Assembly (NCBI RefSeq): GCF_000165425.1
Contig: NW_001799510.1
Span: forward strand, 591,459-655,458
DNA from: Paramecium tetraurelia
Taxonomy: Eukaryota > Ciliophora > Oligohymenophorea > Peniculida > Parameciidae
DNA length: 64,000 bases
Direction of reading: 5' to 3'
A program made the position numbers and the translations under genes. This document shows, piece after piece, positions 61,361 to 64,000 of the stretch (positions within the stretch are counted from its first letter, which is position 1; each line of letters opens with the position of its first letter). The notes under the pieces were generated by a model that saw nothing but the letters and a program-made list of their open reading frames with translations, searched no databases and was not told where the DNA came from.

Positions 61361-62396
61361 TTAATAATTTATTAAGTACATTAAAAATAATAAATGGACT
61401 AATTATGGTTTAATGAATGGTATAACTTCTAATTTATTTGTTAAAATTAATTATACAGAATATTATTTAGAATCAAAATTTGTGTATATTTTGATCCTCT
61501 ATTGTCCACAACCTTGTAAAAATACATTTATTATATCCTTTATCCATCATATAGTAAACTATTGAACAATTACTACTAAGAAATATTAAAGAAGATCACA
61601 AATTAGAGTTAATAATTGAGTCTGAAAATCATGCATTATAGATAATTTAGGAAATGCGATTAAAGCACAGTTGAAAATCTCCTTCTCAATTTTGAATAAC
61701 AAATTAATAAAATTTCTATTTTAAGAATCAAACTATTCTATTTTCTTTTTCCAATAGAATTTGATTAATATTATAATGTAAGAATATTATTCTAAGAAAG
61801 ATGCCATTCTATTTATACTTTAGGGTAGACAATGTTACTCTATTTAAATAACAAATTGCAGCTAAAAAATGAATATTGGTAGATTCCTTGATTTAAAAAT
61901 GGAAATACTTATGAAGAATACGAATTATTATTATATACTTTAGAATTATGTCAATAAGATTATTATAATATATTAGATTATTTATACAAGCTCATAAACA
62001 TATAATATATATATATTTATCATTTCAAAGATTTTCTTTCCCACAACTACAATGAAAGTTTTCAGTTATTAGAATAGTTAATTAGTATTTTTATTTGTTC
62101 TTTGTATCTGTTATCAAAGTTCGATTGAACTTATAGAATTAGAGTTTAAGAATATGAGTTGTTCTAGCATTTCAGTTATAATCTCAGTAAATGTTATTTT
62201 ACCCTATAATTTTTTAACTAGTACTGTTTTATCGAATGGATAATGTGTTTTTAGAAGGAGAGAAGTTTATGAATATACACATTTAAATGAGATAACGATG
62301 ATTTATAAATGGATTAATTAAAATAAACATAATTTATCAGAATTAAAGCTATCATCCCTGATCAGGGATATTAAATTAATATAATTTATAAATTTA
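61361..62396. other. long gap with degenerate coding-like stretches
   Basis: About 1,035 bp. Frame-broken pieces between 61700 and 62080 look protein-like (for example a run NGNTYEEYELLLYTLELCQQ preceded in frame by a TGA), which could be remnants of a gene or missed exons. A 16-bp perfect palindrome ATCCCTGATCAGGGAT lies at 62354-62369, 28 bp before the next ATG. Confidence 0.35.
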
Positions 62397-62828
62397 ATGA
62401 CAGACACAGTTACATAAAGTATTCCAAGAAGAGAAAAAACATGGGCAGAATTAGCTGAAGAAGAAGATGAGTATTTGGAAGAATTATAAAATTAAGTTTA
62501 ATTTTTAAATTATACTTAGAATAAAAATGAATCGAGTCAATTAGCGGGAAAATAATTAACTAACTTTCAGAAAAGAATGATCGAAAGGATACGAAAATGC
62601 GATGAACCTATAGAAGTAGGTCTATAACAAGTTCGAAATAGCATAAGTTAGGAAGAAATTTATACTGCATTTAAACAATACCATATAAGAGATTGCTATT
62701 TTAAATATGACAATTGTTTCTTTTATTTGCCAAAGGAATAATCCATTAAATTAGTCGAAGAGAGCAATCTAAGAATCACTATAAAAGGGAGGAGTATTTT
62801 GATAGTGATCCTACCATTAAAAATTTGA
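62397..62828 (+). CDS. RRM-like protein, 3' end uncertain
   Basis: Open frame of 143 residues from MTDTVTQSIPRREKTWAELA; the acidic EEEDEYLEELQN follows, then a region whose pattern (QVRNSISQEEIYTAFKQY, CYFKYDNCFFYLP and LRITIKGRSILIVI) suggests one RRM. The 'RREKTWAE' start recalls translation factors of the eIF4B/4H type, a loose impression. Downstream, a frame reading QAGKLFKTIYNLLDNPTL continues to TGA 63118-63120 and may be its last exon, which would then overlap the convergent kinase gene by about 30 bp. Confidence 0.5.
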
Positions 62829-63089
62829 TTGATATATAAAATTTTCATATCTACTTAGTGATATCACATTAATTGTTCTAATTAACTATAACTAATAGAT
62901 CCTGGTTTTCTTTCTATATAGAGTTCAGGCTGGGAAACTTTTTAAAACTATTTATAATCTACTGGATAATCCAACACTTTCTGTATCAGATCTTAATAAC
63001 CCATTAACCCTTGAAAGATAAATGCATGCATTTATAACTATTCATAAATTTAAATAATTACATCTTCTGGTAAGAGTTGTTCCTGTTTA

Positions 63090-64000
63090 TCAAATTTAAT
63101 AAATTAAAAATTCTATTTGATTTCTGTTATACTCAATCTCAAATATTAGAGAGCTGTCTTGTAAAAGGAATCTGATTCAAGTAAATGATTATTGCATAGC
63201 ACTCCAATTATTAAATCTTTTTGGAAATCTAGTTTAAATTACAAAATAATTTACTATTTTTATTGGCCAATTTTAGGGTTTTCTCAAAATGTCTCAAATA
63301 CTTCTGTTGATATTCTGAAATTGCTTAACAGAATCTTTTATAAGATTCACTCTTTCTATAGTTTTCAAAATCATTCAAATAAAATATATTGTCTGCTTTG
63401 TTCTCTTTATCTAAGATCGTAGATAACTTATTTATTTTAATTGCCATATTTTTACCCATTAAAAATAACAATTTATCCCTAATTTCAGTGGGGAATACTT
63501 TTAAAGTTGCCAAATGTTATGAAAACTTATAAAGGAAACGACAGAAATTGATTTAACAGAATAAAATCTCGTTATTTTATTTGAACTCTAGAGTTATGGA
63601 TTTTTATTTCATTAAAGGAGGAGTAGGTTGCACCTATTCTTCAAAAGCATTGGTTTTAACTATTTTTTAAGGTAAAAGTAATTAATTTTAGCTTGAGGAT
63701 CGTTATATTTGTGCTTCAAGCTTTTTTTAATTTTCCTCATGTAATTTGCGCTTTTCCTCTATCTATTGAGGTTTGAAATCTCTAATTGCATTATCTTTGA
63801 TGTTCTAACTTTAGCTTCTTTTAATTTTCTTTACATAAGAGTTTTCAGTTGGCAAAGTGATATTTTGAATTTATTTCAAGGGCTCTCTTTTTTCTATTGG
63901 GCTTAAATTTCTTGATTGCATTATAGTATGTTCTGTCATATCCTTAACTCGCCATCTTTTAAATTCATCTATTTGTAAACATTTACGAATGAAATCCTTT
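63090..64000 (-). CDS. protein kinase, C-terminal part (cut by window edge)
   Basis: The frame is open from the right edge to TGA 63092-63090 with one 31-nt intron (near 63164-63194, ends CAG). The edge sequence DFIRKCLQIDEFKRWRVKD is the end of a kinase domain (the 'RKCL..D...R' helix), so the catalytic part lies outside. The remainder is about 260 residues of Q/K-rich linker and coiled coil (EEKRKLHEENQKKLEAQ; KYLRHFEKTLKLANKNS). A TTG near 63513 could be mistaken for a start, but the frame continues through it. Kinase group not assignable from this piece; the tail style recalls ULK-like ciliate kinases. Confidence 0.7.

Noticed and set aside
62052-62396. Open frame starting MKVFSYQNSQLVFLFVLCIC with a signal-peptide look, in frame with the RRM-like gene
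   Set aside because: Composition is AT-driven (I, N, F, Y, L) and the downstream ATG 62397 gives a more natural protein start; an N-terminal extension cannot be excluded without RNA.
63325-63513. Separate small gene starting at 63513 on the minus strand
   Set aside because: The apparent start is TTG and the frame continues upstream without a stop to the window edge, where it ends a kinase domain.

Overview
The window looks like macronuclear DNA of a Paramecium-type ciliate. Long reading frames open up only when TAA and TAG are read as glutamine and TGA is the sole stop. The DNA is very AT-rich. Coding exons are interrupted by tiny introns of about 19-34 nt that start GT(A) and mostly end TAG, and genes are packed on both strands with gaps often below 100 bp. 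Several proteins (MORN proteins with an MG..CC start, a calmodulin-kinase-like kinase with a conserved N-terminal region, TTLL and MAPK genes) fit ciliate gene families. No telomere repeats, rRNA, tRNA, CRISPR or intact mobile element were seen. All gene models were spliced by eye; for nearly every one the spliced length is a whole number of codons.

Layout, left to right. 0-10 kb: a Q-rich protein, a PP2C phosphatase, a doubtful broken locus, a UPF0598 protein, a sirtuin, an SR splicing factor and an ABHD17-type hydrolase. 10-20 kb: a B-box coiled-coil protein, a MORN protein, a small COA3-like membrane protein, a CAMK-like kinase, a small protein with a possible PP1-docking motif, and two hypothetical genes. 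20-30 kb: a small basic protein, a cyclin L-like protein, a TEY MAP kinase, an EF-hand coiled-coil protein, a second MORN protein, a cilia-type orphan, an acidic protein and an ankyrin protein. 30-41 kb: a TTLL glutamylase, a 1,038-residue Q/N/S-rich protein, a DNAJC8 homologue, coiled-coil proteins, a P-loop ATPase and nucleoside diphosphate kinase. 40-48 kb: a 1,310-residue coiled-coil protein with tandem DGN-type repeats, a small coiled-coil gene and a 929-residue coiled-coil protein. 48-64 kb: two tandem nucleotidyltransferases, a membrane-anchored alpha/beta hydrolase with a huge insertion, a Tubby protein, exosome subunit CSL4, mitochondrial OXA1, a large TPR protein, ribosomal protein uS13 (RPS18), an RRM-like protein and the 3' end of a protein kinase.

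The genes are mostly ordinary host genes for signalling (PP2C, MAPK, CAMK-like kinase), RNA work (SR factor, cyclin L, DNAJC8, CSL4, nucleotidyltransferases), cilia or cortex (TTLL, MORN, coiled-coil and EF-hand proteins, Tubby) and mitochondria (OXA1, COA3-like, UPF0598). There is no operon logic, but several gene pairs share extremely short 5' gaps. The most unusual items are the split alpha/beta hydrolase, the DGN-repeat giant protein, the in-frame Tubby/CSL4 neighbours 18 bp apart, and the many introns that seem to end in AAG rather than TAG.
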